Source of the DNA: Phenylobacterium sp.
GTDB taxonomy: Bacteria > Pseudomonadota > Alphaproteobacteria > Caulobacterales > Caulobacteraceae
Length of the DNA: 64,000 nt
Reading direction: 5' to 3'
Assembly (NCBI GenBank): GCA_020401865.1
Contig: JADCAS010000004.1
Span: 124,001 to 188,000 of the forward strand
Both the position numbers and the translations under genes were made by a program. Positions within the stretch are counted from its first letter, which is position 1; each line of letters begins with the position of its first letter. The notes beneath the pieces were generated by a model, which saw only the letters and a program-made list of their open reading frames with translations, was not told the origin of the DNA and searched no databases. Positions 19,487-28,098 of the stretch are shown piece by piece.

Positions 19487-19900
19487 CTAGTCTGGGGTTC
19501 GCCGGCGCCCTTTCATCTTCTTCCGCGTCTTCACGAAGAACCGGAAACGCCTGGGAAGCACCAGGCGCTCGACCCTCAGCATCTGCTGCCAGACAAAGGG
19601 AATGATCTCCGGGTCGCGCCGGAGCAGACGACGCAGGGGCCTGACGAACTTCGGGTGGCGATTCTGCAGGCGGACGAACTCCCGCTTGGCGCGGAAGGAC
19701 CCCCGAAGCACCATCATCAGCCCGATCACCGTGACCGGAAGGCCAAGAGGGCCTGGAAGCGGCGCGATGACGACTCCGGCCACCACCAGGATAAGTCCGC
19801 CTACGGTGAGACCCGTCCGAGCGATTCCGGATACGAAGGCGCGCGCCAGGGCATCCGCCTCGCGATAGACCGACGATCTCTCCTTGGGCGCCTCGGACAC
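19487..19900 (-). CDS. Small membrane protein resembling the PGPGW family
   Basis: A protein of about 137 residues with two adjacent hydrophobic helices (TGLTVGGLILVVAGVVIAPL and GLPVTVIGLMMVLRG) joined by a PLPGPLG turn like that of PGPGW (DUF-type) inner-membrane proteins, followed by a strongly basic cytoplasmic tail (RFRFFVKTRKKMKGRRR). No ATG suits the start: GTG 19900 is taken because coding character fades upstream, with TTG 19909 as the alternative, and neither has a good ribosome site. Function is unknown. It is convergent with the ATP synthase operon and about 300 bases downstream of gcvPB, which is codirectional. Confidence 0.6.
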   Translation of the reverse strand: MSEAPKERSSVYREADALARAFVSGIARTGLTVGGLILVVAGVVIAPLPGPLGLPVTVIGLMMVLRGSFRAKREFVRLQNRHPKFVRPLRRLLRRDPEIIPFVWQQMLRVERLVLPRRFRFFVKTRKKMKGRRRTPD

Positions 19901-20205
19901 CGACTTCAATTCCGCTGACTCGAGACGGCGGAAGGGGTCCGGGTCTCCATGGGAGGTGAGATATGGGGTGTCGCGGCGACAGGTAAATGGCGCCGCCGCG
20001 CAACCCCCATCGCCCTGACCGCTTGGGGAAGGGGGCTGCGCCGGAGACGCGGGTCCGGAGAAGTTGGCTCCACGGTGATCTGACCCCGAAACAGGCCCGC
20101 CAGCGGAACACTCCCGCCGGGGACGCTCAAGCCTATGCGACCCCGGCCGGGGCGCGTAAAGCCGTCCGGATCGAGGGGCGACCTCCCCCGGGGGGATAGA
20201 CGCCG
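19901..20205. other. Intergenic region without a recognised gene
   Basis: This stretch lies between the end of the glycine cleavage operon and the PGPGW-like gene. Short frames here lack ribosome sites and conserved features. A C/G-rich palindromic patch around 20186-20200 just beyond the gcvPB stop might act as a weak terminator, but no T-run follows. Otherwise nothing was identified. Confidence 0.5.
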
Positions 20206-21789
20206 CTATTCCGCAGCGAGCGGCGCCGGCGCCACACCCGGTTCGGGCTCGCGCCAGGTCAGACGGGGCTTGCGGGCGGCCAGGGTCTCGTCCAGGCGGC
20301 GCAGAGGCGCCAGGTGCGGAGCGGAGATGAAGCGGTCCGCATCGCCGGCCAGGGCGGCCCCGGCGAGGCCCAGAAGGGCGTCGCAGAAGCGGTCGAGCTC
20401 GGCCAGGGACTCCGACTCCGTCGGCTCGATCAGCATGGCCCCGTGCACGACCAGCGGGAAGTACATGGTCATGGGGTGGAAGCCCTCGTCGATCATGGCC
20501 TTGGCGAAGTCCAGGGTGGTGATCCCTGTTCCGTCCAGCCACCGGTCGTCGAACAGGGCCTCATGCATGCAGGGGCCGTCCGGGAAGGCGGCGCTCATCA
20601 CGCCCGACAGCCGGGCCTTGATGTAGTTGGCGTTCAGCACCGCGTCTTCGGCCGCCTGGCGCAGGCCGTCGGCGCCATGGCTCAGCATGTAGGCGTAGGC
20701 CCGGACGAACATGCCCATCTGGCCATGGAAGGCGGTCATGCGCCCGAAGGCCCGGGCCGCCTCGGCCTCGGTCTCCTCCACGAGCCGGAAGCCTCCGGCG
20801 TCGTGAACCACCCAGGGCGTGGGCGCAAAGGGCGCCAGGGCCTCCGACAGCACGACCGGTCCCGAGCCCGGCCCGCCGCCGCCATGCGGCGTGGAGAAGG
20901 TCTTGTGCAGGTTGATGTGCATGGCGTCGACGCCCAGGTCGCCCGGGCGGACCCGGCCGACGATGGCGTTGAAGTTGGCGCCGTCGCAGTAGAAATAGGC
21001 GCCCGCCGCGTGGGTCAGCCGGGAGATCTCCAGGATGTCCCGTTCGAAGAGGCCGCAGGTGTTGGGGTTGGTGACCATGATGGCCGCCACCTCGTCGCTG
21101 AGCTTGGCGGCGAGGTCGGCCAGGTCCACGCGCCCGTCCGCCGTCTGGCCGATCTCCATCACCTCGTAGCCGACGAAGGCGGCGGTGGCCGGGTTGGTGC
21201 CGTGGGCGGAGGTGGGGGTCAGCACCAGCCGGCGCTGGGTCTGGCCGGCCGCAGCGTGGGCGGCCCGGATGGCCAGGAGGCCGCAGAGCTCCCCGTGGGC
21301 GCCGGCCTTGGGCGACAGAGCCACGGCGGGCATGCCGGTCAGGGTCTTCAGCCAGTGGGCCAGCCGGTCCATCAGGGCCAGGGCGCCCTGGACCGCCGAT
21401 ACCGGCGCCAGGGGATGCAGGTCCGCAAAGCCGGGCAGGCGGGCCAGCTTCTCGTTGAGCCGCGGGTTGTGCTTCATCGTGCACGAGCCCAGCGGATAGA
21501 GGGCCAGGTCGATGGCATGGTTCTTCTGGCTCAGGCGGACATAGTGGCGGACCGTCTCCGGCTCGGAGAGGCCCGGCAGGCGCAGGGGCTCCGCCCGGAC
21601 CAGCCCGGCCAGGTCCTCGGCGCCGGCCTCGGGGGCGGGCAGGTCGACGCCGCTGCTCTCCCAGGAGTCCCGCTCAAAGATCAGCGCCTCGTCCTGCAGG
21701 AGGCCGCGGCCACCGCTGAGGGAGGTAAAGCCTGCGCCGGGGGCGTCGGAGGCGGGCCGGGTGGGACGGCCGACGGAATTGAGGCTCAT
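20206..21789 (-). CDS. gcvPB: Glycine dehydrogenase (decarboxylating) subunit 2
   Basis: PLP-binding subunit of the two-piece P protein that decarboxylates glycine and passes the aminomethyl group to lipoylated GcvH. The 527-residue protein has the PLP-lysine motif NLHKTFSTPHGGGGPGSGP near residue 292 and the upstream SAHGTNPA block. Length is normal for the split enzyme. The start overlaps the last base of gcvPA (ATGA-type junction: cat/tca sharing one base), consistent with a fixed subunit ratio. It is the last gene of the gcvT-H-PA-PB operon, which is headed by a glycine riboswitch. Confidence 0.96.
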   Translation of the reverse strand: MSLNSVGRPTRPASDAPGAGFTSLSGGRGLLQDEALIFERDSWESSGVDLPAPEAGAEDLAGLVRAEPLRLPGLSEPETVRHYVRLSQKNHAIDLALYPLGSCTMKHNPRLNEKLARLPGFADLHPLAPVSAVQGALALMDRLAHWLKTLTGMPAVALSPKAGAHGELCGLLAIRAAHAAAGQTQRRLVLTPTSAHGTNPATAAFVGYEVMEIGQTADGRVDLADLAAKLSDEVAAIMVTNPNTCGLFERDILEISRLTHAAGAYFYCDGANFNAIVGRVRPGDLGVDAMHINLHKTFSTPHGGGGPGSGPVVLSEALAPFAPTPWVVHDAGGFRLVEETEAEAARAFGRMTAFHGQMGMFVRAYAYMLSHGADGLRQAAEDAVLNANYIKARLSGVMSAAFPDGPCMHEALFDDRWLDGTGITTLDFAKAMIDEGFHPMTMYFPLVVHGAMLIEPTESESLAELDRFCDALLGLAGAALAGDADRFISAPHLAPLRRLDETLAARKPRLTWREPEPGVAPAPLAAE

Positions 21790-23132
21790 CAGCGAATCCT
21801 CCGGGAAAGGGCGGCGACCAGGGCGTCGATGTCCGCCACCGAGGTGGTCTCGGTGGCCGCCAGCAGCAGGATGTCGTCCATGCCGGCGGTTGGATCGAGC
21901 CGGGAAACCGGCACGCCGGCGAGGATCCCCTCCCCGGCCAGGGCCTCGACCAGGACGGCCGCGGAGCCGGGGACCCGGATCGCGACCTCGTTGAAGAAGC
22001 GGGGGGTCAGGACCTCCACGCCGGCCACGCCGGCCAGGGCTGTAGCCAGGGTGCGGGCTCGGCCGTGGTTCACTTCGGCCAGCCGCCTCAGGCCCTTCCC
22101 GCCCAGCAGGGTCATGTGGATCGAGAAGGCCAGGGCGCAGAGACCCGAGTTGGTGCAGATGTTCGAGGTCGCCTTTTCCCGCCGGATGTGCTGCTCGCGG
22201 GTCGAGAGGGTCAGGACGAAGCCCCGGCGGCCCTCGGCGTCCACGGTCTCTCCGCAGAGCCGGCCCGGCATCTGGCGGACGAACTTCTCCCGGCAGGCGA
22301 AGAGGCCGACATAGGGCCCGCCGAAGTTCAGGCCGACGCCGAGGGACTGGCCCTCCGCCACGGCGATGTCGGCGCCCATCTCGCCGGGGGACTTCAGGAG
22401 GCCCAGGGCCACGGCCTCGGTGGTCACCACCACCAGCAGGGCGCCGGCGGCGTGGGCGGCCTCGGCGATGGCGGTCACGTCCGTCACCGTGCCGAAGACG
22501 TTCGGCGTCTGGACGACCACGCAGGCCGTCTCGGAGTCGATGGCCGCCAGGACATCAGCCTCGGCGTCGACCGCGGCGGGACGACGGACGATGTCCATGC
22601 CTTCCGCCGTGGCGATGGTGCCGGTGACGGCGGCGTAGTGCGGGTGCAGGCCCCCCGACAGGACCGCCTTGCGCCGGCGGGTGACCCGTCGGGCCATCAT
22701 CACCGCCTCGGCGCAGGCCGTGGAGCCGTCATAGAGGGAGGCGTTGGCGACCTCCATGCCGGTCAGGGCGGCGACCTGGGTCTGGAACTCGAACAGGACC
22801 TGGAGCGTGCCCTGGGCGATCTCGGGCTGGTAGGGCGTGTAGCTGGTCAGGAACTCCGAGCGCTGGATCAGGTGATCCACCGTGGCCGGGACATGGTGCC
22901 GGTAGGCCCCGGCGCCGCAGAAGAAGGGCCCGGCGTCTGCCGGGCGGTTCAGGGCCGCAAGTCCCGCCAGCTCCCGCTCAACCTCGATCTCGCCGGCGGC
23001 GCGGGGCAGGTCGACCGGGCCCGGTAGCCGGGCCGGGGCGGGAACGTCGGCGAAGAGGTCATCGACGCTCGCGGCGCCGATGACCCCCAGCATGTGGCGG
23101 CGGTCCGCCGCATCCAGCGGGAGGTAACGCAT
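21789..23132 (-). CDS. gcvPA: Glycine dehydrogenase (decarboxylating) subunit 1
   Basis: Partner subunit of gcvPB, 447 residues. It starts [19 protein letters not shown] and contains the family blocks [33 protein letters not shown] and [10 protein letters not shown], with CTN-type contacts near [13 protein letters not shown]. The start lies three bases after the gcvH stop and the stop overlaps gcvPB, so the operon is tightly packed. Confidence 0.96.
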   Translation of the reverse strand: MRYLPLDAADRRHMLGVIGAASVDDLFADVPAPARLPGPVDLPRAAGEIEVERELAGLAALNRPADAGPFFCGAGAYRHHVPATVDHLIQRSEFLTSYTPYQPEIAQGTLQVLFEFQTQVAALTGMEVANASLYDGSTACAEAVMMARRVTRRRKAVLSGGLHPHYAAVTGTIATAEGMDIVRRPAAVDAEADVLAAIDSETACVVVQTPNVFGTVTDVTAIAEAAHAAGALLVVVTTEAVALGLLKSPGEMGADIAVAEGQSLGVGLNFGGPYVGLFACREKFVRQMPGRLCGETVDAEGRRGFVLTLSTREQHIRREKATSNICTNSGLCALAFSIHMTLLGGKGLRRLAEVNHGRARTLATALAGVAGVEVLTPRFFNEVAIRVPGSAAVLVEALAGEGILAGVPVSRLDPTAGMDDILLLAATETTSVADIDALVAALSRRIR

Positions 23133-23135
23133 GAC

Positions 23136-23501
23136 TTAGAGGGTCTCCAGGAAGGCGTCGTAGGCGGCGCGGTCCATCAGGGCGTCGTACTCGGCCCGAT
23201 CGGCGATCCGCACCCGGGCGAACCAGCCGGCGGACTCGGGGTCGGCGTTGACCGTTTCCGGCGCCCCGGCGAGGTCGGGGTTGGCCTCGACCACCTCGCC
23301 AGAGAGGGGGGCGTAGACGTCGGAGGCGGCCTTGACGCTCTCGACGACCGCCATGCCTTCGCCGGCCTTCAGGGCCCGGCCCGGCTCGGGCGTCTCGACA
23401 TAGACCACGTCGCCCAGCTGCTCGGCGGCGTAGGCAGTGATGCCGATGGTCGCAACATCGCCATCGAGGGCGACCCATTCATGGTCCTTGGTGAAGCGCA
23501 T
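23136..23501 (-). CDS. gcvH: Glycine cleavage system H protein
   Basis: Lipoyl carrier that shuttles the aminomethyl intermediate between the P, T and L proteins. The 121-residue protein starts [12 protein letters not shown]; the lipoylated lysine lies in [12 protein letters not shown] around residue 59. An upstream ATG at 23531 would run into the gcvT stop, so ATG 23501, preceded by AAAGGA, is chosen. It sits between gcvT and gcvPA. Confidence 0.96.
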   Translation of the reverse strand: MRFTKDHEWVALDGDVATIGITAYAAEQLGDVVYVETPEPGRALKAGEGMAVVESVKAASDVYAPLSGEVVEANPDLAGAPETVNADPESAGWFARVRIADRAEYDALMDRAAYDAFLETL

Positions 23502-23514
23502 CGGAAAGGTCCTT

Positions 23515-24630
23515 TCAGGGCCGGCGGACATAGCGGTGGGGAACGAAGGGCAGGTCGGTGGTCTCGACCGGCCAGGTGCGGCCGCGGACCACGACGCCCA
23601 GCCTCCGGCCCGGAGCGCAGAGGGCGGGCGGGGCGAAGCCGATGGCGATGGGGTGGCCGAGGGTGGGCGAGAAGCCGCCGGAGGTGACGACGCCGACCTC
23701 GGCGCCGGCGGCGTCGACGATCACCGCGCCCTCGCGGGCGGGAGCGCCTTCCAGCACCTTCAGGGCGATGCGGGCGCGGGACGGCGCCCCGGACAGCTCC
23801 GCGAGGATCCGGGCGGCGCCCGGGAAGTCGCCCCGGCGGCGGCGGGAGGGCGAGACCGAGAAAGCGAGGCCCGCCTCGACGGGGCTCACCGAGGGGTCCA
23901 CGTCGTGGCCGTAGAGCGGCAGGCCCGCCTCCAGGCGCAGGGAGTCCCGGGCGCCCAGGCCGATGGGGCGGACCCGCGCGTCAGCCAGCAGCAGGTCCCA
24001 GACCCGGGGCGCCTCGGAATCGGGCAGCGAGATCTCGAAGCCATCCTCGCCGGTATAGCCCGAGCGCGAGACGATCAGGTCGACCCCGCCGAACCCGGCG
24101 AGGGCGGCGCTATCCATGAAGGCCATGCCGGCGATGCCCGGGACCTGCGCCGCCAGGGCCGCCGCCGCCTCGGGCCCCTGCAGGGCCAGGAGGGCGCGGT
24201 CCTCGATCCGGACGAGCCGGGCGTCGCCGGCCAGGCGCGCGTCCAGGAACCGGAAGTCGTCGTCCTTGCAGGCGCCGTTGACCACGAGGAAAAGCCCCCG
24301 GTCGTCCGGGCGGGCGGCCATCAGGTCGTCGAGGATTCCACCCGCGTCGTTGAGCAGGACCGAGTACTTCTGCCGCCCGGCCTTGAGGGCCGCGAAGTCC
24401 CCGGGAGTGACGGCCTCGAAGGCCGCCGTCGCATCCGCCCCGAGGATCCGCGCCTGGCCCATGTGGGAGACGTCGAACAGGCCCGCGGAGGTCCGAGTCC
24501 AGGCGTGCTCCTTCATGACCCCGTCAGGGTACTGGATGGGCATGTCATAGCCGGCGAAGCCCGACATGCGCGCGCCGGCGGCCAGGTGGGCCGCGTGCAG
24601 GGGCGTGCGCTTCAGTTCGGGTTCGCTCAT
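23515..24630 (-). CDS. gcvT: Glycine cleavage system T protein (aminomethyltransferase)
   Basis: Transfers the methylene unit from GcvH to tetrahydrofolate with release of ammonia. The 371-residue protein has the N-terminal [19 protein letters not shown], the folate/catalytic region [13 protein letters not shown] and [15 protein letters not shown], and the C-terminal barrel [18 protein letters not shown]. First gene of the operon. Its leader of about 250 bases holds a tandem glycine riboswitch, so expression should rise with glycine. Confidence 0.96.
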   Translation of the reverse strand: MSEPELKRTPLHAAHLAAGARMSGFAGYDMPIQYPDGVMKEHAWTRTSAGLFDVSHMGQARILGADATAAFEAVTPGDFAALKAGRQKYSVLLNDAGGILDDLMAARPDDRGLFLVVNGACKDDDFRFLDARLAGDARLVRIEDRALLALQGPEAAAALAAQVPGIAGMAFMDSAALAGFGGVDLIVSRSGYTGEDGFEISLPDSEAPRVWDLLLADARVRPIGLGARDSLRLEAGLPLYGHDVDPSVSPVEAGLAFSVSPSRRRRGDFPGAARILAELSGAPSRARIALKVLEGAPAREGAVIVDAAGAEVGVVTSGGFSPTLGHPIAIGFAPPALCAPGRRLGVVVRGRTWPVETTDLPFVPHRYVRRP

Positions 24631-24675
24631 CAGGGACTCCCGGCGACGACAGACGACTGCGCACCGGCCTCGCCG

Positions 24676-24885
24676 ATGCGCCTCGCCCCCGCTGTCCTTG
24701 GCGCCTGAGAGATTTCAGCCGGACCGGAGAATCTCCGTCGGGCCTTGCTCCTTCGGCGAGCGGCGGGGCAGGCCCGTCGCTGCTTTCCAGCGTTCCTTCG
24801 CCATCGCGGTCCTTTTGCCTGAGCGTTTCCGGGGCGGTTGCGCCTTCGGCTCCGGGACGGGCCCGGTCTCTCCCGCGAGAGTCGC
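24676..24885 (-). ncRNA. Tandem glycine riboswitch in the gcvT leader
   Basis: Read on the minus strand, aptamer 1 (about 24885-24790) opens with GGGAGAGACCGGGC, continues GAGCCGAAGGCGCAA and closes with CTCAGGCAAAAGGACCG. Aptamer 2 (about 24782-24676) repeats the plan with GCCGAAGGAGCAAGG and CTCTCAGGCGCCAAGGACAG. These are the conserved cores of gcvT-type aptamers, joined by a short linker (about 24783-24790), and they end about 45 bases before the gcvT start. Known tandem glycine switches upstream of gcvT are genetic ON switches. Whether control here acts on transcription or on ribosome access cannot be told by eye. Confidence 0.93.
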
Positions 24886-24969
24886 CCGGAACCTGCGCGA
24901 TGGCCCCCGGGGAGTCAATGAGTCGGCCGCTCCCTCCGGGATTGTCCACAGCTTGCGTCCGTTTCCGGG
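24783..24969. repeat. Direct repeat, copy 1: riboswitch aptamer 1 plus upstream region
   Basis: About 187 bases that recur in the same orientation at 26832-27016. The half farther from gcvT (about 24904-24969) matches the second copy at roughly 65 of 66 positions, while the aptamer half is much more diverged. One boundary falls in the linker between the two aptamers. The two copies bracket the toxin/immunity genes. Confidence 0.9.
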
Positions 24970-25206
24970 TCCTGGGCGACCTCCGCCCCGCCCCTGAAGG
25001 CGGCTCCCAGTCGCCGCTGCAGGCTGTGTGCATGTGACGCCGATCCGTCGCTTCCGCCCTTCTTCCGGGCAAGTCCATCCACGAGCGGGGACGGGGCGGA
25101 CTGGCGGGACGGGAAGGAGGGGGTCGGCGAGACAGAGATGTTCTTGTTTTGTTCTTTTCAACGGTGTGGTGGCGTGCGATCGTCCTGGCCACCTGAGGAG
25201 ACCTGC
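24970..25206. other. Leader of the toxin gene, no other gene seen
   Basis: This lies between direct repeat copy 1 and the toxin start. The part at 25136-25170 is AT-rich (TTCTTGTTTTGTTCTTTTC) against a very GC-rich background and probably contains the toxin promoter, although no exact -35/-10 pair was identified. A good ribosome site (TGAGGAG) ends the region. No small gene was found. Confidence 0.5.
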
Positions 25207-26277
25207 ATGCGCGAATATCGACCAGATCCTTCCCGCCTTGAGGGCGAGGCGCTCGATCGCTGGTACAGGCGCTCTCCGGCACAGATCCGGACTGAGCGGG
25301 AGGCGACCAGACGGGCGCAGTACGACGCCTTCTTCGGTGCGGCCAACGGGACTTCAGAGGCGATCCCGGATGACGGCATGTCGCTGGGGGCCGGTTCTCA
25401 GGCGCAGACTAGGTCCAATGTGATCCAGTTCGCCCGGAGGGGATCCATCCCCACAGCTCCCGCGGTCGTCACCACGGGCCCGCACCCGATCCTCGGGGCG
25501 CCTCCTGCAAACGCAGCGGACCGTGCGGTTGAGACCCCGGGCAGCTTCTTCGAAACCTATCCGGCCATCCCTAACTCCGTATTGGGCCCAGCCTACGTGA
25601 CGGATCTTCCCAAGCCCCTGAACCTCGTGAAACCGCGGGTCGGCGATTGGTTCGAGCTCGGGGACGGTCGCCTCGTCAGGGGCGCGGATGAAGTGGAGCG
25701 GCTCTTCATCGAACTGCAGTTGAGCAGGTCAGGAGAAAACAAACCCGAGCCTCCCGCACGGGTCAACTCCGCCGACCGTCACCGCGACGGCGCCATTCCC
25801 CGGGCGGAACAGCTGGCGAAGGGGGAGCGGGAAATCGACCCGACCTGTCACGTCAATGGCGGTTGGGAGCCGGACCCGACCTTCTCGAGGTACAAGGCCT
25901 GGACCCAGGATTACGAGGACCAGATCACTCGGGCGCCCGGCCTCGACTATGTCGTGCGCAATCCGCTGGAAAAGCCGGTGCGGTTCGATGGGTGCGCCGT
26001 CTGGGATCCTCGCCGCTCATTGCTCGAGGCCAAGGGGCCCGGTTACGAAGCCCTGGATCGAAGGGCCCGAAAATCGACATTCTTGCAGTTCATATGGGAC
26101 GGCGTACGGAACCAAGCCCGGCGGCAGAACCAAGCCGCCCGCGGCAGGACCGTAGAGTGGCATGTCGCCGAACCCGCAGTTGTTCCAACCTTCAGGGAGG
26201 TTATCGAGCCCGCCTCCTCCCTCCGGGTCCTCCAGACTTCACCCCGCCCAGGCGCGGCCCAACCCAAGAAAAAGTGA
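25207..26277 (+). CDS. Polymorphic toxin with C-terminal Tox-REase-5 nuclease domain
   Basis: A 356-residue protein whose last 120 residues match the Tox-REase-5 toxin domain, a restriction-endonuclease-fold DNase of bacterial polymorphic toxins. The lead-in is YEDQITRAPGLDYVVRNP, followed by FDGC with Asp261, then Glu274-Ala-Lys276 in LLEAKGPGYEAL (a PD-(D/E)xK-type core), a glutamine-rich helix NQARRQNQAA, and VEWHVAEP around residues 316-323. The N-terminal 190 residues (start MREYRPDPSRL) are unfamiliar and have no signal peptide, membrane helix, PAAR or RHS repeat, so the delivery route is unknown. The start at 25207 follows TGAGGAG. It is followed after five bases by a small acidic protein, the likely immunity gene. 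Base composition is visibly less GC-rich than that of its neighbours. Confidence 0.82.
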   Translation: MREYRPDPSRLEGEALDRWYRRSPAQIRTEREATRRAQYDAFFGAANGTSEAIPDDGMSLGAGSQAQTRSNVIQFARRGSIPTAPAVVTTGPHPILGAPPANAADRAVETPGSFFETYPAIPNSVLGPAYVTDLPKPLNLVKPRVGDWFELGDGRLVRGADEVERLFIELQLSRSGENKPEPPARVNSADRHRDGAIPRAEQLAKGEREIDPTCHVNGGWEPDPTFSRYKAWTQDYEDQITRAPGLDYVVRNPLEKPVRFDGCAVWDPRRSLLEAKGPGYEALDRRARKSTFLQFIWDGVRNQARRQNQAARGRTVEWHVAEPAVVPTFREVIEPASSLRVLQTSPRPGAAQPKKK

Positions 26278-26282
26278 CGGAA

Positions 26283-26678
26283 ATGACCTCCCAGGACGAC
26301 CGGCCTTCACGGGACGACGACGACGCCTTCTCTGTCTGGCTCAAGCGCAAGCGCGAGGAGCGTAGGGCGAGCTCAGAGCTTGAGGTCCGGCAGCGTCGCG
26401 AGGCCGACTTCCCTGAGGTCCTGCAGGGTCGATGGGTCGACGCGGAGGGCTCGGAAACCGCGCTCGTGATCCAGGGAAACCAGCTGATCTGGGCTGGCGA
26501 ACTCCGGCTCTATCTCGACAAGATGCTCTTGGTCCTCGAGGAGGACGAGATCTACTACGATGTCGTCTTCCCAGAGGACGACGATGAAGACAGTCAGACA
26601 TCCCTGCTCCTGATGGGTGACGAGCTCTTCTTCCAGAACTGGCACTCCGTCGCAGGTTTCGTGAGGGAGGAGTCCTGA
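26283..26678 (+). CDS. Putative immunity protein for the Tox-REase-5 toxin
   Basis: A 131-residue, strongly acidic soluble protein (for example EEDEIYYDVVFPEDDDEDS around residues 88-106) with an N-terminal charged segment and a predicted beta-rich middle (TALVIQGNQLIWAGELRLYL). No named family was recognised. The immunity role is inferred from position (five bases after the toxin stop, same strand), size and acidity, all typical of cytoplasmic nuclease inhibitors. A weak ribosome site overlaps the toxin stop, consistent with coupling. It could instead be an unrelated accessory gene. Confidence 0.62.
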   Translation: MTSQDDRPSRDDDDAFSVWLKRKREERRASSELEVRQRREADFPEVLQGRWVDAEGSETALVIQGNQLIWAGELRLYLDKMLLVLEEDEIYYDVVFPEDDDEDSQTSLLLMGDELFFQNWHSVAGFVREES

Positions 26679-26751
26679 GGATAGGCGGCTGGGGACGGAC
26701 GCCTGCTGTCCTCCGCCACTGCCAGGCCCAGGCTTCGCAGATCACCTGGAC

Positions 26752-26778
26752 AGGGCCTTCGCCATCGCAGGGCCCTGA
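26752..26778 (+). terminator. Possible terminator hairpin after the toxin/immunity pair
   Basis: CAGGGCC at 26752-26758 pairs with GGCCCTG at 26772-26778 across a 13-base loop, about 75 bases after the immunity stop. No T-run follows, so it may be a Rho-dependent end or a chance fold. The loop (TTCGCCATCGC) also matches a piece of riboswitch aptamer 1, so this may be a further scrap of that sequence. Confidence 0.35.
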
Positions 26779-26831
26779 GATGCTTGGAGACACGACTGGC
26801 GGTCACGAAGGCCGGGGCATGGGCCGTAAGA

Positions 26832-27016
26832 CTTTCCAGCGCTCCTTCAGCCTGGCGGTCCTTTGCTTGAACGTTTCCGGTGCGGTCACGCCTTCAGCTC
26901 CAGGATAGACGCGGTCTCTCCCGCGAAAGGCGACCGGAACCTGCGCGACACCCCCGGGGAGTCCATGAGTCGGCCGCTCCCTCCGGGATTGTCCACAGCT
27001 TGCGTCCGTTTCCGGG
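26832..27016. repeat. Direct repeat, copy 2: decayed glycine aptamer 1 plus upstream region
   Basis: Second copy of 24783-24969. Read on the minus strand, the core CTCAGGCAAAAGGACCG of the intact aptamer has become TTCAAGCAAAGGACCG, and the P1 region GGGAGAGACCGGG has become GGGAGAGACCGCG, so ligand binding is doubtful. It points back toward the immunity gene and has no gene to control in that direction, so it looks like a relic. The far part remains almost identical to copy 1. Aptamer 2 is absent. The remaining 26679-26831 and 27017-27048 hold no gene. Confidence 0.88.
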
Positions 27017-27048
27017 CGGGTCTAGCAGGTCACAGCACCGGAGACGCC

Positions 27049-28098
27049 ATGACGCAAACTCCCGAAGACGCCCCTGTAGGGGTCCCCTTCAGACGTATCG
27101 GCGTCCTCATCGCCGCAGGGCTTGCCCTGGCGGCGGCGGGGGGTTTGGCCTGGCTCTCTCTGAAACCCCCGCCGGTGCGCACCGCCACCACCAGCCGGGG
27201 CGAGGCGGTGGAAGCCGTCTACGCTTCGGGGGTTGTCGAGTATGTCCGCCAGGCTCGGGTGGCGCCGGTGGTGTCCGCTCCCATCCTCCGCGTCCTGGTG
27301 CAGGAGGGCGAGGCCGTCGAGGCCGGGCGCCTCCTCGCTCAGCTGGACGATGGACCACAGATGGGAACCACCCTTCAACTCGAGGCCCAGGCGGCCCAGG
27401 CCCGGGCTGCGGAACGTCGGGTCCGTCGCCTTCATGAGGCCGGCTTCGCCGCCCCCGCCGCCCTCGAGGATGCCGTCAATCAGCTCAGGGCCGCAGAGGC
27501 GGCGGCGCAGAGCGCCCGGGCGCGGCAAGACGACTACCGGATCCGGGCCCCCTTCGCCGGTCGGGTTCTCCGCCGCGAGGCCGAGCCCGGGGACCTGGCC
27601 CGTACCGGGTCCCCGATGTTCGTGATCGCCGACCCCGCCGCCCTCCGGGTCACGGCCGACATCGACGAGCGTGACGTCGGCCGCCTGTCGACCGGGCTGG
27701 AGGCCGTGCTCCAGTCCGACGCCTTTCCGGGCCGGACCTTCGCCTCCCAGGTGAGCGAGCTGACCCCCCAGGGCGACTCCGCCAGCAGGGTGTTCCGCGC
27801 GCGCCTGACCGTGCCCGCGGGCGCCCCGCTTCGGCCGGGCATGACCGTCGAGGCCAACCTTGTCGTCGCCCGGCGGGCCGGCGCCCTTCTGGCCCCGACC
27901 GAGGCGCTGTCGGATGGCCAGGTCTGGGTGATCCACAAGGGCCGGGCGTACGCCCGTCCCGTTTCGACCGGCGCCCGCGGCGTGGACCGAACGGAGATCC
28001 TGAGCGGCCTGACCTCAGGAGAAACAGTGATCCTCTCGCCTCCGTCGCGCCTGCGCGAAGGCAGCCGGGTCCAACCCGCAGCAGGTCCGGGTCGGTGA
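27049..28098 (+). CDS. HlyD/MFP-family periplasmic adaptor of an ABC exporter
   Basis: A 349-residue membrane-fusion protein. It has a cytoplasmic N-terminus, one membrane anchor (RIGVLIAAGLALAAAGGLAWLSL, about 20-42), a lipoyl-like half (VEAVYASGVVEYV...VSAPILRVLVQEGEAVEAG), a short coiled-coil hairpin around residues 115-165, and a beta-barrel (FAGRVLRREAEPGDLARTGSPMF). It links the inner-membrane ABC pump to an outer-membrane channel (not encoded here). The ATG at 27049 lies just after direct repeat copy 2. The stop overlaps the permease GTG (GTGA), giving an adaptor-permease-ATPase operon like DevBCA/MacAB systems. Confidence 0.9.
   Translation: MTQTPEDAPVGVPFRRIGVLIAAGLALAAAGGLAWLSLKPPPVRTATTSRGEAVEAVYASGVVEYVRQARVAPVVSAPILRVLVQEGEAVEAGRLLAQLDDGPQMGTTLQLEAQAAQARAAERRVRRLHEAGFAAPAALEDAVNQLRAAEAAAQSARARQDDYRIRAPFAGRVLRREAEPGDLARTGSPMFVIADPAALRVTADIDERDVGRLSTGLEAVLQSDAFPGRTFASQVSELTPQGDSASRVFRARLTVPAGAPLRPGMTVEANLVVARRAGALLAPTEALSDGQVWVIHKGRAYARPVSTGARGVDRTEILSGLTSGETVILSPPSRLREGSRVQPAAGPGR

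Noticed and set aside
24942..24950. TTGTCCACA in the riboswitch upstream region (and its copy at about 26989) as a DnaA box
   Set aside because: One base off the consensus TTATCCACA and isolated. No cluster of boxes or other origin features nearby.
26863..27048. N-terminal extension of the HlyD-like adaptor into direct repeat copy 2
   Set aside because: The extension is translated repeat sequence with no signal features. The ATG at 27049 gives the normal cytoplasmic start before the membrane anchor.
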